DNA from: an uncultured Bacteroidales bacterium
GTDB lineage: Bacteria; Bacteroidota; Bacteroidia; Bacteroidales; F082
Assembly (NCBI GenBank): GCA_900317155.1
Contig: ONFO01000006.1
Location: 56,064-120,063 of the forward strand
Direction of reading: 5' to 3'
DNA length: 64,000 nucleotides
Part shown: in pieces, positions 9,062-17,899 of the stretch
Numbering within the stretch: the first letter of the stretch is position 1
How the letters are laid out: the number at the start of each line of letters is the position of its first letter
Notes under the pieces: model-generated
The model's database searches: none
Seen by the model: the letters and a program-made list of their open reading frames with translations, nothing else
What the model was told of the DNA's origin: nothing
Translations under genes and position numbers: made by a program

Positions 9062-9684
9062 TGCACGTTGAAGTCTATGGTTGCTATGGTTAGTGTATCG
9101 CCTATACGTATTGGCGTTTCGACGCCAGGGGTGAGTCTCAAGCCGTTGACAAATGTGCCATTGGTGGAGCCGCTGTCAACGACCATCCACCCTGTAGCTG
9201 TTCGTTTGAACATGCCGTGTCGTCCGGAGATATATTGGCATGAGGCGAATTCAGGGTAGATGCCCGATGTACGCCCGAACGGTCCCTCGCGGAGTGGCAG
9301 CATCCAACCGTTACCGATGATTCTGGTTGGTCCAGCCGGTGCACTCGCTCCACTGATTGCCGTGCGTTGCGGCACATCGTTGGGTTGTGGCTGCTGCACC
9401 ACATTTTGTGCGGAAGTATAGAACTGGGTCTGCGGCGATGTGAAAAGGCCTGCTGTTGAAGGATTGGGCTGCTGGGTCTGTTGAGGGGCAGTTTGAGGTT
9501 GGGCCATAATGCCATTAAGGTATTTCCTTCCGGGAACGAGGTCGCTGCCGCATACTGGACATTCGCGGGTACGGTTGGGTTTGGGGCGTTTGCAGTCGGG
9601 GCACCACATCAGTTCGGTGCCGCATTGGTCGCAGAAAGCGCTGTCGTCGGGTATCATGGTCCGACAGTTAGGGCATTGTATCAT
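9058..9684 (-). CDS. Zinc-ribbon and FHA-domain protein
   Basis: The 208-residue protein starts with two zinc-ribbon units (Cys4, Cys7, Cys18, Cys21 and Cys28, Cys31, Cys42, Cys45). A low-complexity Gln/Pro-rich linker (about 60-120) follows, then a C-terminal FHA domain (about 125-208). The FHA phosphothreonine-binding residues are visible: Gly137-Arg138, Ser153-x-x-His156 and STNGTFVNG with Asn175. It should therefore read phosphothreonine, probably placed by the neighbouring kinase (inference). The zinc ribbons resemble those on the AAA+ protein and the 16332-17252 protein. Four-base overlaps on both sides (9058-9061 and 9681-9684) indicate translational coupling with the AAA+ gene and the phosphatase. 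Confidence 0.9.
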   Translation of the reverse strand: MIQCPNCRTMIPDDSAFCDQCGTELMWCPDCKRPKPNRTRECPVCGSDLVPGRKYLNGIMAQPQTAPQQTQQPNPSTAGLFTSPQTQFYTSAQNVVQQPQPNDVPQRTAISGASAPAGPTRIIGNGWMLPLREGPFGRTSGIYPEFASCQYISGRHGMFKRTATGWMVVDSGSTNGTFVNGLRLTPGVETPIRIGDTLTIATIDFNVQ

Positions 9685-12600
9685 AACACATCCTCCATTT
9701 TAATCGTTTTACGTTCTTCAGCTGTACGCGTGCCGCCTTCTTCGGCGAGGCGCATGGCCAGGTTGCTCTTTACTTCATCAAAGAGGTTACGAGCCTCGCG
9801 TCCGTTGCCGAAGGTGCGGCCACGATTGTTGTACATCATCGTGAGTTTGCCGCGCACGGCGTTCTCGGCCATCGCATCGAGGATGTAACCTCCCTTGCGA
9901 GCGTGAATCATGAAAATGTCGAAAAGTTCTTCTGGCGAGTAATCCTCGAACACGATGCGGTTCTGCTTGGGGAAGCGTGACTCGAATCCGCTGTTCTCTG
10001 CCAGGAACTGCTGCATTTCGAAAGAATAGCCTGCGGCGATACAGACGAACTTGCCACGGTCGTTCTCCAAACGAGCCACCAAAGCCTCTAAAGCCACTTT
10101 GCCGTAACCTTCGGCAAGTTGGTAGGCCTCGTCGATGAAGAGAATCCCTCCCATTGCGGTATCGACCACATGTGAGGTGATGGCCTCCGTATCGCCCAAG
10201 TAGCGACCTACGAGGTTGGCCTTGCCAACTTCCACCACGTTGGGTGATGGAAGTGCGCCCATGGAATAGAGTATCTTGCCCATGAGTCGTGCCACGGTAG
10301 TCTTGCCCGTACCTGGGTTGCCAAGAAAGAGATAGTGTCCGAGTGGGATCTCAGGGCGGCGGTTTTCGACACGGGCACTCTCAATCTCGTTGTTGATGGT
10401 GTGGGCAAGCTTCGTGAGCGATGCTTTGACACCACCCAGACCGATGAGCTGGTTGAGTTCTTCGAGACATTCGCTGATAGACACCTTTTCAGGCTCCACG
10501 TAGGGAATGTCATCGATGTAGGCAGTTTGCAAGAACTCAGGGGTCCATTGGTCGAAAGGTACTGAAGCGATGCGGTTGTTGATGTTTGTCTTGGTCTCTG
10601 CCACTTTCTTCATGGCCTCGCCTGCGTTGCCGAACTTGTCGTCTTTCATGGCCACCATGTTGCGGAACATGTTGAGTGCCTTCATGCGCACAGTGTCGTC
10701 GGCGAGAGAAAAATTGTATTTCTTAGCCTTTGCAGCCCTCTCGTATATTTCAAGGAGTTCCTCGGCAGTATAGTCGTCGATGTGTATGGTGTGGGAAAAT
10801 CTACGTTTCAGACCTGGGTTGGAATTCATGAAGGTAGCCATCTCCTTGGGGTATCCGGCGCAGACGACAACGAATTTGCCAGCTTCGTTCTCCATGCGCG
10901 TCATAAGTGTCTGCACGGCCTTTTTGCCTTCCGAGCTGGTGCTACGTCCCGCCTCGTCCATCGGTTCGAGGTCATAGGCCTCATCGAGGAAGAGCACGCC
11001 GCCCATTGCTTCTGTGATCGCCGCGTCCATGAGCTTGTCAGACTCGTTGAGATACAGACCAATGATGTCTTTGGGCACCTTCTCTGTAACCTTGTCGGTG
11101 CTGGTGACGCCAAGGGCCTTGAATATCTTGCCGAAGATACGCGCCACGGTACTCTTTCCAGTGCCCGGGTTGCCAGTGAGGATGAAGTTGAACTTGGTGA
11201 GTCCTTCCTGTGCCATGCCCAACTCAATGAGACGCTTTTGCACCGCAATCTCTTGCGCGATGCGGCGAATGGCTTCTTTCACCGACTTCATTCCCACAAA
11301 GCCATCGAGCTCTTTCATCACGTCCTCAACGGAAACCTCATGGGTGTCAGCCTCGCCTACGATGTCGGCGTATGTGAACTGGTTTTCGACATAGTCAGGT
11401 TGCTGTTTGCGCAGACGGTGGCGTTTCAGCGCCAAGTCGAAGGCGTTACGCACATCGCGGGCGTTGCCGAAGGTGTCAGTGCGTCGCAAATACATCCTTT
11501 CGAAGACCTTGGGAAGCATCTCGTTGGCTCTGGCATCAAGGGTGAAAGTGGTGTCCTCGTCGTTGCGAGTAAGCATCATGCGGAACAACTGCTCCAATTC
11601 TTTGGGGTTGTAGTCGGGAAACTCGATGGTGACATTGCAGCGCGACTTAATGCCTTCGTTCATGCGGACGAGTTTGTCCATATCCTTGGTATAACCAGCG
11701 AGGATGCAGACGAATTCGCCCTTGCGGTTTTCAAGTATGGGCAACAAGGTGTTGACGGCATCCATGCCAAAGCCGGCACCATCGTCGGTGGCAAAGGCGT
11801 AGGCCTCATCGATGAAAAGCACGCCGCCCATGGCTTTATCAACAGTTGTCTTCACGTTGAGTTCGGTATCTCCTATATAGTTGCCTATCATCTCTTTGGC
11901 CGACACTTCGACGAATTGTCCTGTTGGCAGTGCACCTATGGCGTTGAGAATCTCTCCGAACTTGCGTGCAAAAGTGGTCTTGCCCGTGCCAGGGTTGCCG
12001 GTGAAAATGAAATGGTCTTTCAGCAGCTTCTCCGTCATGCCTTTCTCTCTTCTTTCCTTGACGTTGCTCACGATTGCCCTGATCTCGTCCTTCACGCTTT
12101 GCAAGCCGATGTAGTTGTCCAGTTCCTTGAATATCTGTTCCTCTGTCTTGGGGACGAATATTTTATCATCATCAATGTCAACAGATTCGACAAGGTCGCT
12201 GTTACGTAATTTAGCACTGATACACAAGTCGTTGGACACTTTCTCAGCGAGACGTCCGTTGACATAGGTCAGTTCTTTTCGGCGCATATACCATGCAAAG
12301 TGAGCACGCAGCTTGGGCAATGCCTCGTCGTCGAAATCCATATGTTTCTCTTTTTTCAACATGGCCATTGTCAGGCTGACAAGGTCGTCTATGGAGAAGG
12401 AGTCCAACTGGAATCTGAATGCGAAGAGGCCTGCCACGTCCTTGTTGTTCTCAAGGAAGTTGGTCATGTCGTTGTAGTCGCCGCTCAAAATGACAATGGG
12501 GGCTTTGCCGTTTCTCATCTTGTCGAACAGCTTGTCGAGTTCGCCCACACGGTCAGCTTTGGTGATAGGTAGCAGTTTCTGTGCATTGTTGACAACCAGT

Positions 12601-12971
12601 ATCCCGTTTTGCAAGGCGGAGATGTTCTCGTCAAACTTGCTGAGGAATTCGTTCCATTCTGAGGCAGGTACTTCCTTGACTGGTTTGTCGGTGAGTCCAG
12701 CCTTGACCATCATGTCGGCGATGTTCATGGACATGTAGTGTCTACCCGTCCCGGCATCGCCCATGACGAGGCAATTAAGGCCTACATGGTTGCCCATCGA
12801 GGCAAGTTGCTTGGCCACTTTCAACGTCTTGGTCAGTTTGTCGAACTCAGGCTGCATCGTCTTCTTGCCAATGATGCCTATCTCATCGGCGACGGTTATC
12901 TTTTCGCCGCAGAAGCGACAGAACTTCGCCTCATCACGGTTTTTCTTGTGGCATTTTTCACAGGTTTTCAT
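9681..12971 (-). CDS. Multi-AAA+ (CbbX/SpoVK-type) ATPase with N-terminal zinc ribbon
   Basis: The 1096-residue protein begins with a zinc ribbon (Cys4, Cys7, Cys18, Cys21). A degenerate AAA-like module (about 40-250) follows: its Walker A reads GDAGTGRH at 71-78, with Arg where Lys is expected, and the Walker B equivalent is VVNNAQ. Three intact CbbX/CfxQ-type modules come next. Their Walker A motifs GNPGTGK(T/S) start at 325, 600 and 884. Their Walker B motifs (L)FIDEA / FLDEA / FIDEA lie near 385, 660 and 944. Conserved RFPKQ/RRFSH-type sensor regions are present. Such ATPases remodel proteins, for example rubisco activase CbbX. Usual relatives have one to three modules. The target here is unknown; the FHA, PP2C and kinase neighbours suggest phospho-control. 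Confidence 0.9.
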   Translation of the reverse strand: MKTCEKCHKKNRDEAKFCRFCGEKITVADEIGIIGKKTMQPEFDKLTKTLKVAKQLASMGNHVGLNCLVMGDAGTGRHYMSMNIADMMVKAGLTDKPVKEVPASEWNEFLSKFDENISALQNGILVVNNAQKLLPITKADRVGELDKLFDKMRNGKAPIVILSGDYNDMTNFLENNKDVAGLFAFRFQLDSFSIDDLVSLTMAMLKKEKHMDFDDEALPKLRAHFAWYMRRKELTYVNGRLAEKVSNDLCISAKLRNSDLVESVDIDDDKIFVPKTEEQIFKELDNYIGLQSVKDEIRAIVSNVKERREKGMTEKLLKDHFIFTGNPGTGKTTFARKFGEILNAIGALPTGQFVEVSAKEMIGNYIGDTELNVKTTVDKAMGGVLFIDEAYAFATDDGAGFGMDAVNTLLPILENRKGEFVCILAGYTKDMDKLVRMNEGIKSRCNVTIEFPDYNPKELEQLFRMMLTRNDEDTTFTLDARANEMLPKVFERMYLRRTDTFGNARDVRNAFDLALKRHRLRKQQPDYVENQFTYADIVGEADTHEVSVEDVMKELDGFVGMKSVKEAIRRIAQEIAVQKRLIELGMAQEGLTKFNFILTGNPGTGKSTVARIFGKIFKALGVTSTDKVTEKVPKDIIGLYLNESDKLMDAAITEAMGGVLFLDEAYDLEPMDEAGRSTSSEGKKAVQTLMTRMENEAGKFVVVCAGYPKEMATFMNSNPGLKRRFSHTIHIDDYTAEELLEIYERAAKAKKYNFSLADDTVRMKALNMFRNMVAMKDDKFGNAGEAMKKVAETKTNINNRIASVPFDQWTPEFLQTAYIDDIPYVEPEKVSISECLEELNQLIGLGGVKASLTKLAHTINNEIESARVENRRPEIPLGHYLFLGNPGTGKTTVARLMGKILYSMGALPSPNVVEVGKANLVGRYLGDTEAITSHVVDTAMGGILFIDEAYQLAEGYGKVALEALVARLENDRGKFVCIAAGYSFEMQQFLAENSGFESRFPKQNRIVFEDYSPEELFDIFMIHARKGGYILDAMAENAVRGKLTMMYNNRGRTFGNGREARNLFDEVKSNLAMRLAEEGGTRTAEERKTIKMEDVL

Positions 12972-12992
12972 AGTCTCAGCGTAAAATGTGGT

Positions 12993-15900
12993 TTAGAATA
13001 TCACTTCTTCCGTTGCCTCAGCCTCTTTTTTTTGGGTCGAGGTTTTCTGGCTGCTGTTGCCCTTGTTGGATGACGGTTTGGTAGTGCTTTTGGGGGTTGC
13101 TTCCTTTTGGGCAGGTGCTTTCTCTCCAGCGTGTTTCGCTTCGGGGTCAAACATCTTCTTCAGCGTCTTGTCGCCCACCATGCCATCGGCCGTCAACTTA
13201 TTGTCCTTTTGGAAGGCTTTCACGGCAGTGCGTGTGGCATCGTCAAAAGTGTCGGACACCTCGCCCTCAAAATAGCCCAACTGCTTGAGGCGTTTCTGCA
13301 TGGCTGTCACGGCCTCACCCTTGCTGCCTTTTTGGAGGATCCCGGTAATCACAGGCATAGCAATGGTTTCATCTGCATCAGCCTCTTTTTCACCCACTTG
13401 ATCCCAACCTAAGGTATGCGATATTTTTTGCATGAACGGGTTCTGTGTTTCAGTTCCCCCTCGCGGTAGGAGCAGGCTGAAACTCCAAAGCAGTATCGAG
13501 GCTCCAATGAATATGAGCACATACAAGCGGCGTTTCGTGAGGTCTTGTTTCCACGAATTGATGTAATTGTCATCAACCATGTCATTAAGTGACGAGTCGA
13601 ACTCGTCTTCGTCGCTGTAGGCGTAGTAGAGTGGTTCAAGGATGTATTCCTCGAATCCAGGCTTGTCGAACTTACGTGCTTGCTTGGCGAATTTGCTTTT
13701 GTTGAACACGGTAAGGATAGTAAACGTAATCAATGCCGCCAACACAACGACCAAGTAGAAGTACAAGATGAACTGCCCGAGGAACTTCACCAGGAAGAAG
13801 ACTGCAGCGGCTCCCACAATACCTATTATGATAGGTATCAAGCAGCCATCGGTGTCGAAGAGGAAATATATTATGGCACCTACGACAAGTCCTACCGGCC
13901 AGATCCAGTTCTCCAACTTAATGCCTGAAGTATCGATGGTGGGATGCATAATAATGTTCACCACGAGCACTATGGCGAGCGCGGTGAGCGGCAATACGCC
14001 CAAAAGCATCGACAAGAGGAATTGTGTCGCGTTGCGTCGGCTCTGCTTGCCTATCTTGCCTTTGCCCTCGCTGACAATGCGCTTGGCTTCAGCATGGGCT
14101 TCCTCGAAACGCTGCACGGCGGTGTCTTTAGGGTCAATCTTGCCGACATCCTCAAGGTATTCGTGAAGTAATTTCTCGTAGGTGAATTGCGGCTTGAGAT
14201 TGACGTTGGGGTCTTCGTGATGCTGCACCGCGAGCCAGCCTCGCAAGCCGCGTTCCTCGTATTCTTTTTTGAGGGTCTTTTTTGAGAACTTGAACAATTC
14301 GCTCACCGTGGTCACATCGGCATCCTCGTCTTCGAGATGATAGACGGGGTCGATGCCAAAGCCCTTGATGACCCTCATCCACGCCACTTGCTGGAGATAC
14401 TCCTCGTCTTTGGGTCCGGCTTTCTCCTGATTGTCTTCGTTATAAATGTCGAGGCAGGATTCCAACCAACTCAACTGTTTCGCAAAACGCGTCCCTTTGG
14501 TTCGCATGAAGTCGGCAAGGTAGTTAGGGCCGTCTTCTTCTGGTTCCGTGAAGTTGAGGGCTATACCCATCACTGTATTCAAGGTTGTTTTTCGGTACCT
14601 CGGGTCGTCTTTTTTGGAGGAATCGGCTAATATGGCATCGCCATCGCCTTGATAGATGTTCCACCAGACATTATAGGCCTTGTTGATGACGCGTGCCAGT
14701 CCTTCTTGCGTCATGGCATAGTCGGGGTCGTTTGGGTCGTTGCAAAGATTGATGTCCGACAAAGGGTCGATGGTTTGTATGCGAAGCATATCAGTGAAGA
14801 TGCTGACGCCATCTTTGGGTAACATATCAGCCAGGGAGCTGTTTCTCGACCTGACCCATTCCAAGAATAACGTACCGCTAAAGAAACCATCTTCGGGTAT
14901 GGCACGGTTGCAGAAATCCGACACGTCTTTGATGGTATCCGCGGTGCATTGCACGGCTTCGCCAGTGGTTCTGTCGATACCATCAATGATGATTACCTTA
15001 TCGGGGCAGATGGCGAAAACAGCTGCTATTGCGCCATCAGTTTGGTCTGTTTGATAGCGATTTTCGACGATGTCGTCCAATCGGGCTTGCAGTTCGGGGT
15101 AGTCGGAGAGCCATTTGTTGAGCTGGCCTTTGTAGAGGTAACGCGCTGCAAGGTCGAGGTCTTCAACCATGAAGTCGGCCAGGTCTTCAAAGGTGTGTGC
15201 CGTCTGATGTTTTGAGGCGTTGTAGACAATGTTGAGGTCAGCCAGTATCTCGTCTTCCTCTACAGGCACGTCCTGTCCGTTGATGTAGGCGTCTATCGAC
15301 TTGAAGTCCCATCGTTTTTCGGGGCTTTTGATAAGCAGTCCCCTTACGATGCGGTTGAGTGGGTCGGGAATGTCGTCAGGGATGCCGATGGTGCCTTTCA
15401 TTTTGCGCAACGAGTTTTCCTCTTCAGCGCGCTCGAAGGCTTTTTCGCCCATCCACATCGAGAGTATGGTCATGCCGAGTGAGTAGAAGTCGGCTTTGGG
15501 TGTCATTTCACTCGAAATGCTCCCGTCGTCATTCATGGTTGCGTTGTCTTCCTTGTAGATTTCCGGGGCGGCGTAGATGGGAGTGCGGTTGCGCCTCGTC
15601 ACGCAGTATTTGCGCATGATGCCGTTCTTGGTCTCGGTTTTCAGCAGGTCGGCAATGCCAAAGTCGCACAGCACACAGTTCCAAGAGTTAGGATCCTTGA
15701 TGAGGATGTTGGCGGGTTTCACGTCTTTGTGCAGCACGTTGACTTCGTGCATCTTGTCGAGGCTCATAGCGATGCTGTAGGCGATGAGCATTATGGCTTG
15801 GGCTTTCTTTTCGCGTTTGGGGTCGTCGGCAAAGTTGAAGTTGGTGTGGGCCGCGCTTTTGCCTTCCACAAACTCCATTAGCTCGAAAGTGTCGCCATAG

Positions 15901-16316
15901 GCCTCGATGTCAACGATGCAGTCTTTGCCTTTCAGCGGCTGCAAGGCATCCAGCACCTTCTTGTTGGTTTGGAACCCGGGATTGCAGAGCTTCAAGGCGT
16001 ATGTCTTTTTGCCTTCCTTCACTTTGAATATCTCACCTTCAGTTCCGCTGCCAAGACGTTCAGTTAAGGTGCAGTTGTGGCCGCCTACCGTAACCTCATC
16101 ACCCACTTGGTGCATAAAGCCTGATGTGGATTGGCCTTGAGCCCGAGTAGGCCCGTCAGGCACAGCGGTCCTTTCGGGTGCAGTTGCGGTTTTCTGTGGT
16201 GCGGTTGCGGTTTTCTGCGGTGCAGTAGCGGTTTTCTGCGGTGCAGTCGCAGTTTTCTGTGGCGCAGTTGCCGTTTTCTGAGGTTCCGTTGCAGGATTAT
16301 TATGATTATCTTCCAT
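12993..16316 (-). CDS. Transmembrane Ser/Thr protein kinase with peptidoglycan-binding-like C-terminus
   Basis: The 1107-residue protein has five tandem PQKTATA heptads (residues 12-46) and a eukaryotic-like kinase domain at about 84-347. Kinase motifs are a glycine loop LGSGTEGEIF, Lys109 (ALK), catalytic HKDVKPAN at 196-203, DFGIAD at 218-223 and APE at 250-252. A cytoplasmic region of unknown fold (about 350-760) follows. Five hydrophobic segments lie near 766-788, 803-820, 825-846, 848-871 and 930-950. With the kinase inside, five crossings put the C-terminus outside. There, residues 994-1056 match a PG_binding_1-like repeat (QKRLKQLGYF, AVKAFQKDN, GDKTLKKM). The tail is Lys/Ser/Thr-rich. 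Fifteen bases separate it from the upstream zinc-ribbon gene. Confidence 0.88.
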   Translation of the reverse strand: MEDNHNNPATEPQKTATAPQKTATAPQKTATAPQKTATAPQKTATAPERTAVPDGPTRAQGQSTSGFMHQVGDEVTVGGHNCTLTERLGSGTEGEIFKVKEGKKTYALKLCNPGFQTNKKVLDALQPLKGKDCIVDIEAYGDTFELMEFVEGKSAAHTNFNFADDPKREKKAQAIMLIAYSIAMSLDKMHEVNVLHKDVKPANILIKDPNSWNCVLCDFGIADLLKTETKNGIMRKYCVTRRNRTPIYAAPEIYKEDNATMNDDGSISSEMTPKADFYSLGMTILSMWMGEKAFERAEEENSLRKMKGTIGIPDDIPDPLNRIVRGLLIKSPEKRWDFKSIDAYINGQDVPVEEDEILADLNIVYNASKHQTAHTFEDLADFMVEDLDLAARYLYKGQLNKWLSDYPELQARLDDIVENRYQTDQTDGAIAAVFAICPDKVIIIDGIDRTTGEAVQCTADTIKDVSDFCNRAIPEDGFFSGTLFLEWVRSRNSSLADMLPKDGVSIFTDMLRIQTIDPLSDINLCNDPNDPDYAMTQEGLARVINKAYNVWWNIYQGDGDAILADSSKKDDPRYRKTTLNTVMGIALNFTEPEEDGPNYLADFMRTKGTRFAKQLSWLESCLDIYNEDNQEKAGPKDEEYLQQVAWMRVIKGFGIDPVYHLEDEDADVTTVSELFKFSKKTLKKEYEERGLRGWLAVQHHEDPNVNLKPQFTYEKLLHEYLEDVGKIDPKDTAVQRFEEAHAEAKRIVSEGKGKIGKQSRRNATQFLLSMLLGVLPLTALAIVLVVNIIMHPTIDTSGIKLENWIWPVGLVVGAIIYFLFDTDGCLIPIIIGIVGAAAVFFLVKFLGQFILYFYLVVVLAALITFTILTVFNKSKFAKQARKFDKPGFEEYILEPLYYAYSDEDEFDSSLNDMVDDNYINSWKQDLTKRRLYVLIFIGASILLWSFSLLLPRGGTETQNPFMQKISHTLGWDQVGEKEADADETIAMPVITGILQKGSKGEAVTAMQKRLKQLGYFEGEVSDTFDDATRTAVKAFQKDNKLTADGMVGDKTLKKMFDPEAKHAGEKAPAQKEATPKSTTKPSSNKGNSSQKTSTQKKEAEATEEVIF
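16179..16283 (-). repeat. In-frame tandem repeat of a 21-bp unit in the kinase gene
   Basis: Five consecutive 21-base units encode the heptad PQKTATA. A diverged sixth unit (PERTAVP) follows. Units differ at synonymous positions. The array lies in the disordered N-terminus ahead of the kinase domain and is rich in threonine, a possible phospho-acceptor. Copy number could vary by slippage. Confidence 0.9.
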
Positions 16317-16331
16317 ATTTTTATGTAAATA

Positions 16332-17252
16332 TTATTCTATTCTCTTATACACTTTCTTCTGTTTCTCCACTTCTTCTTCACGTGTTGCCCATACATCGAC
16401 GGTCCTCGTGGTATAGTATCCGCCATATTCTTTAACAGCGCAATCTTCCGGACAATTGTGGAAAATTTGGCATCTGTAGCATACCCATCCCAATATCTCC
16501 TTTTGTCTGGCGATGTAAGAGACAGTCACTTTCTCTTTGTATGTCTCCATGACCGCCACTTTGCGGGCGGTGGAGTAGTTACGTTGTTCTTGTGGCGTGC
16601 TACCAGCTGGAGGCACCATCGAAGCCAGCACCTTGTTGGCTTCTTCCATCATGCGTTGGTATTCGGTTTGTATTTCCTCGCGGCTTCGCGATGTGTTCTG
16701 TTTAGGTTGTACCTTGGGTTTTTCGGCAGGTTTGAAGCCCACTTTGCCCATCAGCTCACGCAATCGCAGTTCTTTCTCTGTAGGCTCATGCGGGGTGTCG
16801 TCGGTGATATCATCCTCCTCGATGGCGTTTTGCATTTCGGCTTCGAGTTCTGCCATCTTGACCAAGATACTGACGGCTTCCTGCACCTTAGGGTCGGCCT
16901 TGGCCTTCTCGACAGCCTTGCGTGCCGCACGTGAGAGGGGACGGTTGCACTTGCGGCAGAAGCTCCTGAAGTTGAGGGTGCCGCAATCGGGACAGGTGAT
17001 GCCTTCGGAGGGCATTCCGCATTCAGGGCAGTCGATGTCGTAAGCGGTCATGTTCGCACCGCAGAAGGTGCAGTATTCCACGAGTTTGTGCCCACATGCG
17101 GGACATATCTCATAGTCAGGCTCGACGGCGGAACCACAAAAAGGACAGGCGGTAAGTGCCACGTTCTGCTGGGTGTTGACCGATACGTTTTGCGCCTCGC
17201 GTGTACGTTCGTCGGTTCTGACACGTGTTTGCTGTTTAGGGTTTTCGTTCAT
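16332..17252 (-). CDS. Multi-zinc-ribbon protein of the kinase block
   Basis: The 306-residue protein has six CxxC knuckles between about residues 35 and 110 (CPFC, CPAC, CTFC, CPEC, CPDC, CRKC), a DZANK/zinc-ribbon array. A charged helical middle follows. The C-terminal region has a further CYRC and two Cys in FHNCPEDC, followed by KEYGGYY. No catalytic motif is recognised. It may be a scaffold or adaptor, as similar ribbons head the AAA+ and FHA proteins. The ATG at 17252 is chosen over a TTG at 17279, which would overlap the upstream gene. It lies 19 bases after the upstream stop. Function is not known. Confidence 0.75.
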   Translation of the reverse strand: MNENPKQQTRVRTDERTREAQNVSVNTQQNVALTACPFCGSAVEPDYEICPACGHKLVEYCTFCGANMTAYDIDCPECGMPSEGITCPDCGTLNFRSFCRKCNRPLSRAARKAVEKAKADPKVQEAVSILVKMAELEAEMQNAIEEDDITDDTPHEPTEKELRLRELMGKVGFKPAEKPKVQPKQNTSRSREEIQTEYQRMMEEANKVLASMVPPAGSTPQEQRNYSTARKVAVMETYKEKVTVSYIARQKEILGWVCYRCQIFHNCPEDCAVKEYGGYYTTRTVDVWATREEEVEKQKKVYKRIE

Positions 17253-17271
17253 AGTGTTTTTCTTGTTGAAA

Positions 17272-17868
17272 TCAGTCAAACATTACTCCTGGGTTCATCT
17301 GATGCGGGTCGCGCCACACGATACCACGTTTGGCGAGCACACCGCGTTTAGTGCTCCAATAGCCAAAGCAAAAGCCCATGCCGCGTGGCTCGTCGCCCAG
17401 CAATGCATCGGTCTCAGCCTCAACCTCTTGGTTGATTTCCTCCCAAAGCGGGGTGCGCTCAATGGGATCGAATTTCAAGGTGCGGTGGCTTTGTTCCCTG
17501 CAGTCTTCATAGCTGACGTTTTCGATGTCAATAAAACGCTCTAATTCGGCAATGTGGTCTATCACATCCTCTTCGGTGAGGTTTTCCGACTTCTCTTCCG
17601 ACATTTGCAGCTGTTCCAACTCATAGCGGAGCATCTCAAGCGTGAAACGCGGCGCGTCATATTCTGAAAGTCTGTCCACCACCATTTCACATCCCATGGC
17701 TCTGCCGAGCGGGCCTTCGTCATCACCCACTTGCTTGATGAGTTCAAAAGTCTCCTTGGCTATCGGGAGGTTTTTCCAGATACGCATCTCCTCGGCGTTT
17801 TTACGCATCACCTCCACGTTGGCAAGGATGGTCTCAACCAGTTTTTCGCTATTGTCAGCTTTATTCAT
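17272..17868 (-). CDS. Unrecognised 198-residue protein of the kinase block
   Basis: I do not recognise the family with confidence. The protein is acidic and mostly helical, and its first 90 residues could form a coiled-coil-like region. The end is distinctive: a conserved-looking segment with GMGFCFGYWSTKRGVL followed by a tryptophan and DPHQMNPGVMFD. It has no signal peptide or membrane helix. The ATG at 17868 is used rather than a TTG at 17877. It lies 31 bases downstream of the 17900-19855 gene and 19 bases ahead of the zinc-ribbon gene, so co-transcription is likely. Confidence 0.65.
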   Translation of the reverse strand: MNKADNSEKLVETILANVEVMRKNAEEMRIWKNLPIAKETFELIKQVGDDEGPLGRAMGCEMVVDRLSEYDAPRFTLEMLRYELEQLQMSEEKSENLTEEDVIDHIAELERFIDIENVSYEDCREQSHRTLKFDPIERTPLWEEINQEVEAETDALLGDEPRGMGFCFGYWSTKRGVLAKRGIVWRDPHQMNPGVMFD

Positions 17869-17899
17869 TTTTTTCAATTATTTGATTTTCAATAATCTA

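Noticed and set aside
10782-12209. A 475-codon plus-strand open frame opposite the AAA+ gene
   Set aside because: It lies wholly antisense to a gene with strong motifs and its translation shows no domain; a codon-bias shadow.
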